Notes under the pieces: model-generated | Seen by the model: the letters and a program-made list of their open reading frames with translations, nothing else | Databases searched by the model: none | Told to the model about the DNA's origin: nothing | Source of the DNA: Enhydrobacter sp. | GTDB taxonomy: Bacteria; Pseudomonadota; Alphaproteobacteria; Reyranellales; Reyranellaceae | Reading direction: 5' to 3' | NCBI RefSeq assembly: GCF_030246845.1 | Contig: NZ_CP126889.1 | Coordinates: forward strand, 3,095,001 to 3,159,000 | DNA length: 64,000 nt | Part shown: one piece after another, positions 42,049-51,088 of the stretch | Position numbering within the stretch: position 1 is the stretch's first letter | Layout: each line of letters opens with the position of its first letter | Position numbers and translations under genes: made by a program

Positions 42049-43704
42049 ATGACACAGCTTTCCTATGACCACGGCGTTTCCCGGAACAAGCTGATCGGCG
42101 AGACGATCGGCGCCTTCTTCGACCGCACCGTCGAGACCCATCGCGACCGCGAGGCGCTGGTCGTGAAGCACCAGAACGTCCGATGGAGCTGGGGCGAGCT
42201 CGGCCGCCGGGTCGACGATCTGGCGGCGGGCCTGCTGTCGCTGGGCCTCCAGCGCGGCGATCGCATCGGTATCTGGGCGCCCAACAATTCGGAATGGACG
42301 CTGACGCAGTTCGCCACGGCCAAGGCCGGGCTGGTGCTGGTGAACGTAAACCCGGCCTACCGTCGGGCCGAGCTCGAGTACGCCATGAACAAGGTCGAGT
42401 GCAAGGCGCTGGTCCTCGCGCCGGCGCTCAAGACCTCGAACTATCTCGAGATCGTGGCCGATCTGATGAAGGACAGGAAGCTCCCGCACCTCAAGCACAT
42501 CGTCCGGCTCGGCGGCGAGAAGACTCCGGGCATGCTGAACTTCGACGATGTCGCCAAGGCCGGCGGCAACGCCGAGCGGGTGAAGCTCGCCGAGATCGGG
42601 CCGAAGCTGCAGTTCGACGACGCCATCAACATCCAGTTCACCTCGGGCACGACGGGCTTCCCCAAGGGCGCCACGCTCAGCCACCACAACATCTTGAACA
42701 ATGGCTTCTTCGTCGCCGAAGGCCTGAAGTTCACGCCCGACGACCGGCTCTGCATCCCTGTGCCGCTCTACCACTGCTTCGGCATGGTGATGGGCAATCT
42801 CGGCTGCCTGACACACGGCGCGACCATGGTCTATCCAGCCGAGTCGTTCGATCCGCTGGCGACCCTGCAGACCGTCGCCGAGGAGCGCTGCACGGCGCTC
42901 TACGGCGTGCCCACGATGTTCATCGCCCAGCTCGACCATCCCGAGTTCGACAAGTTCGACCTCAAGAGCCTGCGCACCGGCATCATGGCGGGCTCGCCCT
43001 GCCCAATCGAGGTGATGAAGCGCGTGCAGAGCAAGATGAACATGCACGAGGTCACCATCGCCTACGGCATGACCGAGACCTCGCCGGTCTCGACCCAGTG
43101 CGCGACCGACGATCCCGTCGAGCGCCGCGTCTCCACGGTCGGGCAGGTGCTGCCGCATATCGAGATCAAGATCGTCGACACCGAGGGCAGGTGCGTGCCG
43201 CGCGGCGAGACCGGCGAGTTCTGCACCCGCGGCTACTCGGTGATGAAGGGCTACTGGAACGACGACGACAAGACGGCCGAGGCGATCGACGACGGCGGCT
43301 GGATGCACACCGGCGACCTCGCGACCATGGACGCGGAGGGCTATGTCAACATCGTGGGCCGCCTCAAGGACATGGTGATCAGGGGTGGCGAGAACGTCTA
43401 TCCGCGCGAGATCGAGGAGTTCCTCTACCGCCATCCCAAGGTGCAGGACGTGCAGGTGATCGGCGTGCCGGATCAGAAGTACGGCGAGGAGATCTGCGCC
43501 TGGGTCAAGCTGCGCGACGGCCAGAGCGCGACGGCGGAGGAGATCCGCGAGTTCTGCAAGGGCCAGATCGCCCACTACAAGATCCCGCGCTACATCGAGT
43601 TCGTGGACGCCTTCCCGATGACCATCACCGGCAAGATCCAGAAGTTCGTGATGCGCGAGCAGACGATCGGCAAGCTCGGGCTCAAGGCGCAGAAGACGGC
43701 GTGA
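42049..43704 (+). CDS. Acyl-CoA synthetase (AMP-binding)
   Basis: Activates a fatty or other carboxylic acid to acyl-CoA via acyl-AMP; 551 residues. The AMP motif [18 protein letters not shown] (about 199-216), [10 protein letters not shown], the hinge [20 protein letters not shown] and the catalytic Lys in [14 protein letters not shown] are all intact. Motifs resemble medium/long-chain FadD-like enzymes. GGGAGGA precedes the ATG. Repeat copy C follows 24 nt after the stop. It serves as an intact comparison for the disrupted ligase at 48949. Confidence 0.92.
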   Translation: MTQLSYDHGVSRNKLIGETIGAFFDRTVETHRDREALVVKHQNVRWSWGELGRRVDDLAAGLLSLGLQRGDRIGIWAPNNSEWTLTQFATAKAGLVLVNVNPAYRRAELEYAMNKVECKALVLAPALKTSNYLEIVADLMKDRKLPHLKHIVRLGGEKTPGMLNFDDVAKAGGNAERVKLAEIGPKLQFDDAINIQFTSGTTGFPKGATLSHHNILNNGFFVAEGLKFTPDDRLCIPVPLYHCFGMVMGNLGCLTHGATMVYPAESFDPLATLQTVAEERCTALYGVPTMFIAQLDHPEFDKFDLKSLRTGIMAGSPCPIEVMKRVQSKMNMHEVTIAYGMTETSPVSTQCATDDPVERRVSTVGQVLPHIEIKIVDTEGRCVPRGETGEFCTRGYSVMKGYWNDDDKTAEAIDDGGWMHTGDLATMDAEGYVNIVGRLKDMVIRGGENVYPREIEEFLYRHPKVQDVQVIGVPDQKYGEEICAWVKLRDGQSATAEEIREFCKGQIAHYKIPRYIEFVDAFPMTITGKIQKFVMREQTIGKLGLKAQKTA

Positions 43705-43728
43705 GGCCGCTGATTATTATTGCTTTCG

Positions 43729-43800
43729 TGTCGCCCCGAGCGCAGCGAGCGATCCTTGATCGGCGCTGCCAAAGATCCCTCGCTGCGCTCGGGATGACAC
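43729..43800. repeat. Intergenic inverted-repeat element, copy C
   Basis: Begins TGTCGCCCCGAGCGCAGCGA and ends TCGCTGCGCTCGGGATGACAC, with GATCCTTGATCGGCGCTGCC then AAAGATCC between. Same unit as copies D and E. It lies between the convergent ligase and monooxygenase genes. Confidence 0.88.
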
Positions 43801-43815
43801 CCGTACATATGCTGG

Positions 43816-45408
43816 CTACGACAGCGCCATTTCCTTGTACCCGTTGGCAGCGACCTCGTCGCAGCGGGCGCGGTAGGCGGGGGCGCTGCCGCTGTAGCGG
43901 GCGACGATGCGGGTCTGCTTGCCCTCGACGTTGCGGTTGATGCCGGTCATCCAGGAGTCGACCTCGTTGGAGAGCAGGCCCTCGCCCAGCGCCTTCACGT
44001 GGTCGGTCCAGGCTGCGACGCCCTCGGGCTGGCATTCGGCGCGGGTGAAGCCGTGCTCGCGCATGTAACGGATCACGCCGATCACCCATTCGACATTGTA
44101 TTCGATGCTGCGCGGGATGTTGCCGAGAGCGGTGTGCGGACCCATCACCATGAACATGTTGGGGAAGCCCTCGACCTGCACGCCGAGCCAGGTCTGCGGC
44201 CCGCCCTTCCACTTGTCCTTCAACCGCAGGCCATCGACGCCGCGGATGTCGATGCGGTCGAAGCTGCCGGTGATGGCGTCGAAGCCCGTGGCGTAGATGA
44301 TGATGTCGAACCCGTGCTCGGCGGCGCTGGTCTTGATGCCTTTGGGCGTGATGCGGTCGATCGGTGTCTCACCGATATCGACCAGCGTCACGTTGGGCTG
44401 GTTGTAGACTTCATAGTACCGGGTCTCGAGCGGCACGCGCCGCGTGCCGAAGCCGTGGTTCCTGGGGATCAGCTTCTCGGCCACCTTCGGATCCTTCACC
44501 CGCTGGCGGATCTTGCGCGCCACGAAGTCGCTCACGAGGGCGTTCGCCTTGCGGTCGACCAGAATGTCGCGGAAGTTGCCCTGCCACATGCCGAAGCCGC
44601 GGTTGCCGTAGAGCTTCTCGAAGACCGCTTCGCGCTCCTCCGGTGTGACCTCGCTGGTGGCGCGGGGATCGGGCGTGTGCAGGAAGCAGGCGAAGGTCTC
44701 GCGGCAGCGCTCGAAGATCTCGGGGTAGCGCGACCTGATCTCGCGCATTTCCTCCTCGCCGATCGGGGCGTTGTGCAGCGGCGCGCACCAGTTGGGCGTG
44801 CGCTGGAAGACGGTGAGGGTGCCTGCGGTCTTGGCCACCTCCTGGATGGTCTGCACGCCGGTCGCGCCCGTGCCGATCACGGCGACGCGCTTGCCCTCGA
44901 AGCTCACCGGCTCGTGCGGCCAGCGCGCGGTATGGCAGGATAGGCCCTTGAACGTATCGATGCCCTCGATCCTGGGCATGGTCGGCGCCGAGAGGGGGCC
45001 GACGGCAGTGACGAGAAAGCGCGCGCTGTGCCGGGTGCCGCCCTCCAGCGTGATTTCCCAGCCGCGCGTCTCTTCCTTGTAGTGCGCCGCCGTCACGCGC
45101 GACCTGAACTGGATGTCGCGACGCAGGTCGAACTTGTCGGCGACGTAGTTCAGGTACTTGAGCGTCTGCGGCTGGGGCGAGAAATGCTCGGTCCAGTGCC
45201 ATTCGTCCAGCAGCTCCTGGGAGAAGGAGTAGCCGTAGGAATAGCTTTCGGAGTCGAAGCGCGCGCCGGGATAGCGGTTCCAGTACCACGTGCCGCCCAC
45301 GCCCGTGCCGGTCTCGAACACCCGGACCTCGAGGCCGAGCTTGCGCAGGCAATAGAGCTGGTAAAGGCCCGAAATGCCGGCGCCGATGACGATCGCGTCG
45401 TAATCCAT
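43816..45408 (-). CDS. Baeyer-Villiger-type flavin monooxygenase
   Basis: FAD/NADPH enzyme of 530 residues that inserts oxygen next to a ketone or oxidises a heteroatom. FAD Rossmann motif GAGISG (9-14), Baeyer-Villiger fingerprint FKGLSCHTARWP (153-164, FxGxxxHxxxWP) and NADPH motif VIGTGATG (about 178-185) are all present. ATGF near the C-terminal third is also standard. It starts 4 nt after the downstream edge of the M20 gene and is likely co-transcribed with it. Substrate unknown; cyclic or aryl ketones are typical. Confidence 0.92.
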   Translation of the reverse strand: MDYDAIVIGAGISGLYQLYCLRKLGLEVRVFETGTGVGGTWYWNRYPGARFDSESYSYGYSFSQELLDEWHWTEHFSPQPQTLKYLNYVADKFDLRRDIQFRSRVTAAHYKEETRGWEITLEGGTRHSARFLVTAVGPLSAPTMPRIEGIDTFKGLSCHTARWPHEPVSFEGKRVAVIGTGATGVQTIQEVAKTAGTLTVFQRTPNWCAPLHNAPIGEEEMREIRSRYPEIFERCRETFACFLHTPDPRATSEVTPEEREAVFEKLYGNRGFGMWQGNFRDILVDRKANALVSDFVARKIRQRVKDPKVAEKLIPRNHGFGTRRVPLETRYYEVYNQPNVTLVDIGETPIDRITPKGIKTSAAEHGFDIIIYATGFDAITGSFDRIDIRGVDGLRLKDKWKGGPQTWLGVQVEGFPNMFMVMGPHTALGNIPRSIEYNVEWVIGVIRYMREHGFTRAECQPEGVAAWTDHVKALGEGLLSNEVDSWMTGINRNVEGKQTRIVARYSGSAPAYRARCDEVAANGYKEMALS

Positions 45409-45412
45409 CCCC

Positions 45413-46567
45413 TCAGGATAGCAGTCGGCTCACCACTTCCAACTGGATCCGCGCCGCCGCGACCATTTCGGCGATCGGAACGCTTTCGTTCGCGGCGTGA
45501 CCCTGCGCGCCGGAGCCAGGCCCGAAATTGATGATCTCGATCCCGTCGTCGGCGTAGTAGCGGCCATCGCTGACGCCGGTGGCGTTGAGGAATTTGGCCT
45601 TGCGGCCCGTCTGTTCCTTGATGGCCGCCTCGAAGGCCGTGACGGCCTGCCCGTTCTCGGGCGCGAAGAAGCCGTTGGTGCCGGTCAGGAACTCGACGCG
45701 ATAGAGGCTCCGCGGCTCACCTGCCGAATCGACCACGCGCTTCAGCTCGGCGAACGCGTCCTTCACCTTCTCGCCGGGCAGCAGGCGACGGTCGATCTCG
45801 GCCGTGCAGGCCGAAGGCACGACGTTGGTGTTGTGGCCGCCATGGAACATGCCGACATTCACCGTCGACCTCATGGCGCCCGATCTACGCTTCGCCAGTG
45901 CCTCGTCGTAGTAGGACTGCAGGGCGCCGACGAGCCGCATCATGCGCAGGACCGCGTTGTCGCCCGCGGCGGGATTGCCGGCATGGGCCGCTTTGCCTTT
46001 GGTGGTGAGGCGCGCCCACATCACGCCGCGCTCGGCCACGATCAGATTGTTCTCGGTCTGCGCGCCCAGGATCAGCGCATCGGGCCGCACCTTGCCGCTC
46101 TTGCGCAGATATTCCATGCCGTTCGGCCCGAGATTCTCCTCGTCGGCCACGAAGGTGAAGATCAGCTCGCCCTTCGCCGGTCCGCCGCGCCGTGCGATCT
46201 CTTCGGCCAGCCAGAGCTGGACGGCCATGCTCCCCTTGCAGTTGCCGGCACCCAGGCCGTAGACGAGGCCGCCTTTCACCAGGGCCTTGAACGGATCGCT
46301 CTTCCAGTTGGCGCGCTCGCCCACGCCCACCGTGTCGACATGGGCGTTCAAGGCGACGACCGGCCCTTTGCCCCTGCCCTTGCGTCGCGCCACGACGTTG
46401 TCGACGCCCTTCACCTTGCGCGCGATCTCCACCTTGTAGCCGGCCTTCCTCAGGCGCTTCGCCGCATAGGCACAGATCTCGACCGACGTGCCGGGCGGGT
46501 AGGGGCTCGGCAGCGCGATCAGGTCGGACAGGATCGAGACGAGCTCGGACGACAATTTCTTGGACAC
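45413..46567 (-). CDS. M20-family peptidase/deacylase (ArgE/DapE-like) with altered metal ligands
   Basis: M20 fold of 384 residues. H76 and D78 (NAHVDTV), the catalytic Glu pair E143/E144 (VADEENLGPNG) and the distal H357 (AQGHAANES) are kept. The bridging metal Asp is replaced by N109 (LGAGNCKGSMA instead of xDMKGG) and the usual GEPT ligand Glu by A169 (LGAQTENN). Some M20 branches carry Asn at the first place, but both changes together suggest a mono-metal enzyme, a changed reaction or loss of catalysis. It lies between the monooxygenase and repeat copy D. Confidence 0.85.
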   Translation of the reverse strand: MSKKLSSELVSILSDLIALPSPYPPGTSVEICAYAAKRLRKAGYKVEIARKVKGVDNVVARRKGRGKGPVVALNAHVDTVGVGERANWKSDPFKALVKGGLVYGLGAGNCKGSMAVQLWLAEEIARRGGPAKGELIFTFVADEENLGPNGMEYLRKSGKVRPDALILGAQTENNLIVAERGVMWARLTTKGKAAHAGNPAAGDNAVLRMMRLVGALQSYYDEALAKRRSGAMRSTVNVGMFHGGHNTNVVPSACTAEIDRRLLPGEKVKDAFAELKRVVDSAGEPRSLYRVEFLTGTNGFFAPENGQAVTAFEAAIKEQTGRKAKFLNATGVSDGRYYADDGIEIINFGPGSGAQGHAANESVPIAEMVAAARIQLEVVSRLLS

Positions 46568-46587
46568 GATGGCTCCTCAAGTAACGG

Positions 46588-46658
46588 CGTCATCCCGAGC
46601 GTAGCGAGAAATCTTTGATCGGCGTCGCGAAGGATCCCTCGCGGCGCTCGGGATGACA
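46588..46658. repeat. Intergenic inverted-repeat element, copy D
   Basis: CGTCATCCCGAGCGTAGCGA at the left, CGCGGCGCTCGGGATGACA at the right, with AATCTTTGATCGGCGTCGCG and AAGGATCC in the middle. Unlike copies A, C and E it lies between two genes in the same direction (zinc amidase, then M20 gene), where it could end or attenuate the upstream transcript. Confidence 0.88.
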
Positions 46659-46676
46659 CGGCGTCTGTTCGGCGGC

Positions 46677-47933
46677 CTAGCGATTCGCCAGCTCCTGCAG
46701 CACCGCGACCAGAACGCGCGCGCCGGCGGCGAGGTCGGAGGGCGTGGCATTCTCGCTCTCGTTGTGGCTGACGCCGCGCTCGCAGGGCACGAAGATCATG
46801 CCGGCGGGGCAGAGCCTGGCGATATGCATGGCGTCGTGGCCCGCGCCGGAAGGCATGTCCATGTGGGCGAGCTTCAGCGCCTGGGCCTTGTTGCGCACCA
46901 GGTCGATCACCCGGGGGTCGAACAAGGTGGGCGCCACATTGGTCACCCGCTCGATGCGGGCAGGGCAGGGCCTGGCCTTGCGCGCCACGATGTCCCGCAG
47001 CTTCTTCTCGTGCGTCTCCAGCATGCCGTCGTCGGGATGGCGCATGTCGATCGTGAAGGTGACCTTGCCCGGCACCGTGTTGGGCGAGCCGGGCGAGACC
47101 TCGACGCGGCCGATGGTGAAGCGCAGCGTGTCGTCGGCGTCGGTCGTCGCCTCGTACATCGCGGCCGCGATGCGCGTCGCCGCGACAAAGGCGTCCTTGC
47201 GGGCGGCGCGCGGCGTCGTGCCGGCATGCGCCTCCTCGCCGTCGATCTCGACGATGTAGCGGCGGCTGCCCTGGATCGCCGTCACCACGCCGATCGTCTT
47301 GCTTGCCGCCTCGAGGCGCGGGCCCTGCTCGATATGGGCCTCGACGTAGAAGCCGACATCGAAGCCTGGCGGGCCCTCGCGCATTGGCGCCGGCGCGGCC
47401 TTCAGCGTCTCGGCCAGCGCATCCTTCAGCGCGACGCCTTGCCAATCCTTCGTCGCCAGCATCTCGTCGAGCCGGTAGATGCCGGCGAACACCGCCGAGC
47501 CCATGGCGCCGGGCTGGAAGCGCGAGCCTTCCTCGTTGGTCCAGGCGACCGCGATCACCGGCCGCCGCGTGCGGATGCCGGCATCCTCCAGCGCCTCCAG
47601 CGCCTCGAAGGCCGCCAGCACACCGTACATGCCGTCGAAGCGGCCGCCGGTCGGCTGGCTGTCCATGTGCGAGCCGCTCATCACCGGCGGTGCCTTGGCG
47701 TCGGTGCCGTCGCGCCGCACGAAAAGATTGCCGATCGCATCGGTGAAAACGGAAAAGCCGCGCGCCCTGGCCCACTCCATCAAGAGGTTGCGCGCCGCCG
47801 CATCCTCGGCCGACAGCGCCTGGCGATTGACGCCGCCCTTGGGCGTGCCGCCGAGCCTGGCCATGTCGGCATGCCGTTGCCACAGCCGATCCTCGCGCAC
47901 CGCGCCGGAGCTCTCCTTGAGGGCCACGCCCAT
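46677..47933 (-). CDS. Zinc-dependent amidase, hydantoinase/carbamoylase family (allantoate amidohydrolase-like)
   Basis: M20-type hydrolase of 418 residues that removes carbamoyl or ureido groups. Marks: GSHMDSQPTGGRFDGMYGVL (metal His/Asp), TNEEGSRFQPGAMGS (catalytic Glu), EAHIEQGPRLE and SGAGHDAMHIA near the C-terminus. Family members include allantoate amidohydrolase, ureidoglycine hydrolase and N-carbamoyl-L-amino acid hydrolase. Divergence from puuE, 77 nt away, favours a purine/ureide role. Confidence 0.9.
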   Translation of the reverse strand: MGVALKESSGAVREDRLWQRHADMARLGGTPKGGVNRQALSAEDAAARNLLMEWARARGFSVFTDAIGNLFVRRDGTDAKAPPVMSGSHMDSQPTGGRFDGMYGVLAAFEALEALEDAGIRTRRPVIAVAWTNEEGSRFQPGAMGSAVFAGIYRLDEMLATKDWQGVALKDALAETLKAAPAPMREGPPGFDVGFYVEAHIEQGPRLEAASKTIGVVTAIQGSRRYIVEIDGEEAHAGTTPRAARKDAFVAATRIAAAMYEATTDADDTLRFTIGRVEVSPGSPNTVPGKVTFTIDMRHPDDGMLETHEKKLRDIVARKARPCPARIERVTNVAPTLFDPRVIDLVRNKAQALKLAHMDMPSGAGHDAMHIARLCPAGMIFVPCERGVSHNESENATPSDLAAGARVLVAVLQELANR

Positions 47934-48010
47934 CCTGCCTCCTCGAGCTTGTCGTCGGAGCTATACCGGCCCCATAGTCGACCTTCAATCCTGCGGAGGC
48001 TTGGGGCGCC

Positions 48011-48919
48011 ATGCACAATCACCTCGATCGCAACCTGGTCGGCTACGGCGCCCATCCGCCAGACCCGCAATGGCCCGGCGAGGCGCGCATCGCCGTAAGC
48101 TTCGTGCTGAACTACGAGGAGGGTGGAGAGAACACGATCCTGAACGGCGATGCCGGATCCGAGATCTATCTCACCGAAACGCCGGGCGGCGTGCCGCTGC
48201 AGGGCGCGCGCGATCTCTCGACCGAGTCGATCTACGAGTACGGCAGCCGCGCCGGCTTCTGGCGCATCCTGCGGCTCTTCGCCGAGCGCAATATGCGCTT
48301 CACCTCGTGGGCCGTGGGCCGTGCGCTGGAGCTGAATCCCGTCGCCGGCAAGGCGATGGCCGAGGCCGGGCACGAGGTGGCGAGCCACGGCTGGCGCTGG
48401 ATCAACTACAAGGACTTCGCGCTCGAGCAGGAGCTCGATCACATCAGGAAGGCCGTGAAGGCGATCAAGGAGACAGCCGGCAAGCCACCGGTCGGCTGGT
48501 ATACCGGCCGCTTCGGCATGAACACGCTCAAGGCCGTCGTGCAGCATGGCGGTTTCCTCTATTCGAGCGATTCCTACAACGACGACCTGCCCTATTGGGT
48601 GCGCGTTGACGGCACGCCGCACCTGGTCATTCCCTACACGCTCGAGGTGAACGACATGAAGTTCGCCGTGGCGCCGGGCTTCACCCAAGGCGACGGCTGG
48701 CTACAGGCGATGAAGGATGCCTTCGATGTGCTTTATGCCGAGGGCGCACGCTCGCCGAAGATGATGTCGGTCGGTCTTCACTGCCGCCTCGCCGGTCGGC
48801 CGAGCCGCGCCGCCACCCTGGCGCGCTTTCTCGATTATGTCGGCGCCAAACCCAAGGTCTGGGTCGCAACGCGCGAGGAGATCGCCCGCCACTGGATGAC
48901 GGTGCATCCGGCACCCTGA
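48011..48919 (+). CDS. puuE: Allantoinase of the polysaccharide-deacetylase fold (PuuE)
   Basis: Opens the hydantoin ring of allantoin to allantoate in purine breakdown, without a metal requirement in known PuuE. The 302-residue product starts with RNLVGYGAHPPDPQWPGEAR and IAVSFVLNYEEGGENTIL, which is the PuuE signature. EVASHGWRWINY replaces the metal HxxxH of true deacetylases. Next, divergent, is an allantoate amidohydrolase-like gene, giving allantoin to ureidoglycine in two adjacent genes. No urate oxidase is present in the window. Confidence 0.92.
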   Translation: MHNHLDRNLVGYGAHPPDPQWPGEARIAVSFVLNYEEGGENTILNGDAGSEIYLTETPGGVPLQGARDLSTESIYEYGSRAGFWRILRLFAERNMRFTSWAVGRALELNPVAGKAMAEAGHEVASHGWRWINYKDFALEQELDHIRKAVKAIKETAGKPPVGWYTGRFGMNTLKAVVQHGGFLYSSDSYNDDLPYWVRVDGTPHLVIPYTLEVNDMKFAVAPGFTQGDGWLQAMKDAFDVLYAEGARSPKMMSVGLHCRLAGRPSRAATLARFLDYVGAKPKVWVATREEIARHWMTVHPAP

Positions 48920-48948
48920 GCTGATCGGTATCGCACGGGAGGAACGAC

Positions 48949-50504
48949 ATGAATGCCGCGATTACCGAGGCGCCCACCGGCACGACGCTGGTGCTGCGGG
49001 CACTCGCGCGTTTCCCGGAACGCATGGCCTTCGCCTGGGATGGCGGCAGCCTCACCTATCGCGGCGCCCTGTCGATGATCGGTCGCTTGCAGGCGGCAAT
49101 GGCAGCCGTCGGATTGCGCAAGGGCGAGACGGTCGCGTTCCTGAGCGCCAACAGCGCCGAGGCGTGGTGCGCCGGAACGGCGGCGCAGGGGCTGGGCGTC
49201 GTCAGCACGTGGCTGCATCCGCTGGCGTCGCTCGGCGACCATCTCGAAGTGATCGAGGACGCAGAGGCGAGCGCGCTGATCGTCGATCCGGCCACGCATG
49301 GCCAGCGCGGCGGCGAGCTCGCCGCGCGGGCGGCCGATCGCCTGAAGCAGGTGCTTACGTTGGGGCCGACCGATTTCGGCCGCGACCTGCGCGACGCGGC
49401 GGCTCGCGTCGGCGAGTCGAGGCCGGTCGATCTCGCGACGGCCGACGACTATGCGGTGATCAGCTACACCGGCGGCACGACCGGCCGGTCGAAAGGCGCC
49501 ATTCGTCGCCACCGCTCGGCCCGCCGCCATGACGCTGGCGGTGGCTGCGGATTTCGAGTTGCCCGAAACGCCGCGTTATCTCGCGGCTGCGCCGATCACG
49601 CATGTCGCCGGCACGAAGGTGCTGCCCACGCTGCTCAAGGGCGGCACGGTCCATCTGATGAGGGGCTTCGATCCCGAGCGCTTCCTCGTCACGCTGGAGC
49701 GCGAAAGGATCAACTTCACGCTGCTGGTGCCGACCATGATCTACGTGCTGCTCGATCATCCGGCGCTCGACCGCACCGATCTCTCCTCGCTCGAGCTCGT
49801 TCTCTACGGCGCCTCGCCGATGTCGCCGACGCGGCTGGTCGAGGGGCTGGAGCGGCTCGGCCCGGTGTTCAGCCAGCTCTATGGGCAGACCGAATGCTAT
49901 CCGGTGAGCGTGCTGCGCAGGCGCGATCACGACGCCCGACGTCCCGAGCTGTTCTCCTCCTGCGGCTTCCCCGTCGCCTCCTGTGCCGTGAGTCTGCGCG
50001 GCGAGGACAACGAGGAGGTAACGTCCGGCGAGCCGGGCGAGATCTGCGTGCGCGCGCCGCACGCGATGGAGCAATATTGGAAGCGGCCCGAGCAGACAGC
50101 GGAGACCTTCAAGGGCGGCTGGCTGCACACCGGCGACATCGCGCGCGCCGACGAGCGAGGCTACATCTATATCGTCGACCGCAAGAAGGACATGATCGTC
50201 TCCGGCGGCTTCAACATCTATCCGCGCGAAGTCGAGGATGTCCTGTCGTCGCGCCGTCGCCGCCGTGATCGGCGTGCCGCACGAGAAATGGGGCGAGGCG
50301 GTCGCGGCGCTGATCGTCGCCAGGGCCGGAGCACAGCCCTCGCGCGAAGCGCTGATGCAACTGGTGAAGGAGCGCAAGGGCAGCACACACGCACCCAAGC
50401 AGATCGAGATCGTGGACAATCTGCCGCTCACGGCCGTGGGCAAGGTCGACAAGAAAGTCCTGCGCGCCAGATACTGGGCCGGAAAGTTTCGTCAGGTGGG
50501 ATGA
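48949..50504 (+). pseudogene. AMP-dependent acyl-CoA ligase, broken by two frameshifts
   Basis: One ligase spread over three frames. Frame one (ATG 48949) codes about 185 residues to SYTGGTTGRSKGA. Near 49520-49522 an extra C in GGCCCGCCGCC shifts it; removing it restores SAAAMTLAVA. Frame two then runs through APITHVAGTKVLPTLL, YGQTECYP and GYIYIVDRKKDMIVSGGFNI to about 50245, where sequence is lost between DVLSS and AVAAVIGVPHEKWGEA, carried on in frame three to the catalytic Lys in LTAVGKVDKKVLRA. Both shifts are in GC-rich runs, so recent decay and sequencing error are both possible. All motifs are otherwise sound. Confidence 0.85.
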
Positions 50505-50561
50505 ATCGATCCCCAGATCGAGGGTTTACGCCGGACCGATTCCTGTGGGAAAAGGCGGTGC

Positions 50562-51059
50562 GTGAGACCTGCCTGCTATCCTCTGTTGCTGGTGCTGCTC
50601 GCAATCGCCGGCTGTACCAAGCCCTCTCCCCCCCGTACCGCTCTCTCAACCGAGGCACGCGCGGACATGCGCATGCGCGACGTCGAGGAGCGCAAGGACG
50701 AGATGTTGCGCGAGCTCTCGATGTGCGAGAGCGGCGGCGTCGGCGATTCGGCGCAACCGATCTACGGTGGCCGCGGTGCATTCGTCGGCCGCTTCCAGTT
50801 CACGCCGCGCACGGTGATCAACTACGTCCAGCAAATGGATGGCCGCATCCTGTCGGTCAAGGAGGCGGTCGCGCTGGCGCACGACTACCGGCGGGCAGCC
50901 GCGCTGGCGAAGTTCGTGATCTTCGAGAAGGACGGCGTCTGGAACTGGCCGCTGTGCAGCCGCAAGCTCGGCCTGGTCCAGCAGGTCGCCGACATCAAGT
51001 CCTTCGCCTCCGAGACAATGGCCGCGCAATCCGCCATCGCCCAGAGCGCCGCTTTCTAG
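50562..51059 (+). CDS. Lipoprotein with a lysozyme/transglycosylase-like ESGG motif
   Basis: Predicted lipoprotein of 165 residues: signal peptide with lipobox LAIAGC (Cys18), so it is anchored in a membrane facing the periplasm. The middle reads SMCESGGVGDSAQPIYGGRG then VGRFQFTPRTVINYVQ, which recalls the catalytic Glu and following Gly-Phe-x-Gln region of lysozyme-like enzymes, but this is only a motif-level resemblance. Start is GTG 50562. Other Cys residues (near 55 and 132) might form a disulfide. Function unproven. Confidence 0.7.
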   Translation: MRPACYPLLLVLLAIAGCTKPSPPRTALSTEARADMRMRDVEERKDEMLRELSMCESGGVGDSAQPIYGGRGAFVGRFQFTPRTVINYVQQMDGRILSVKEAVALAHDYRRAAALAKFVIFEKDGVWNWPLCSRKLGLVQQVADIKSFASETMAAQSAIAQSAAF

Positions 51060-51074
51060 CATCGAGACTTGTCG

Positions 51075-51088
51075 GCGGGCTGGCCCGC
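51075..51088. terminator. Candidate hairpin between convergent genes
   Basis: GCGGGC-TG-GCCCGC, effectively a 5-bp stem with a CTGG tetraloop, lies in the 28-nt gap between the lipoprotein and amidohydrolase stop codons. No T-tract. Plausible bidirectional terminator. Confidence 0.35.

Noticed and set aside
41066..42055. Longer start of the PhzF gene at 42055
   Set aside because: It would overlap the divergent acyl-CoA ligase start; the extension is not family-like, and MQVPFTTVDVF at 41971 is the normal opening.
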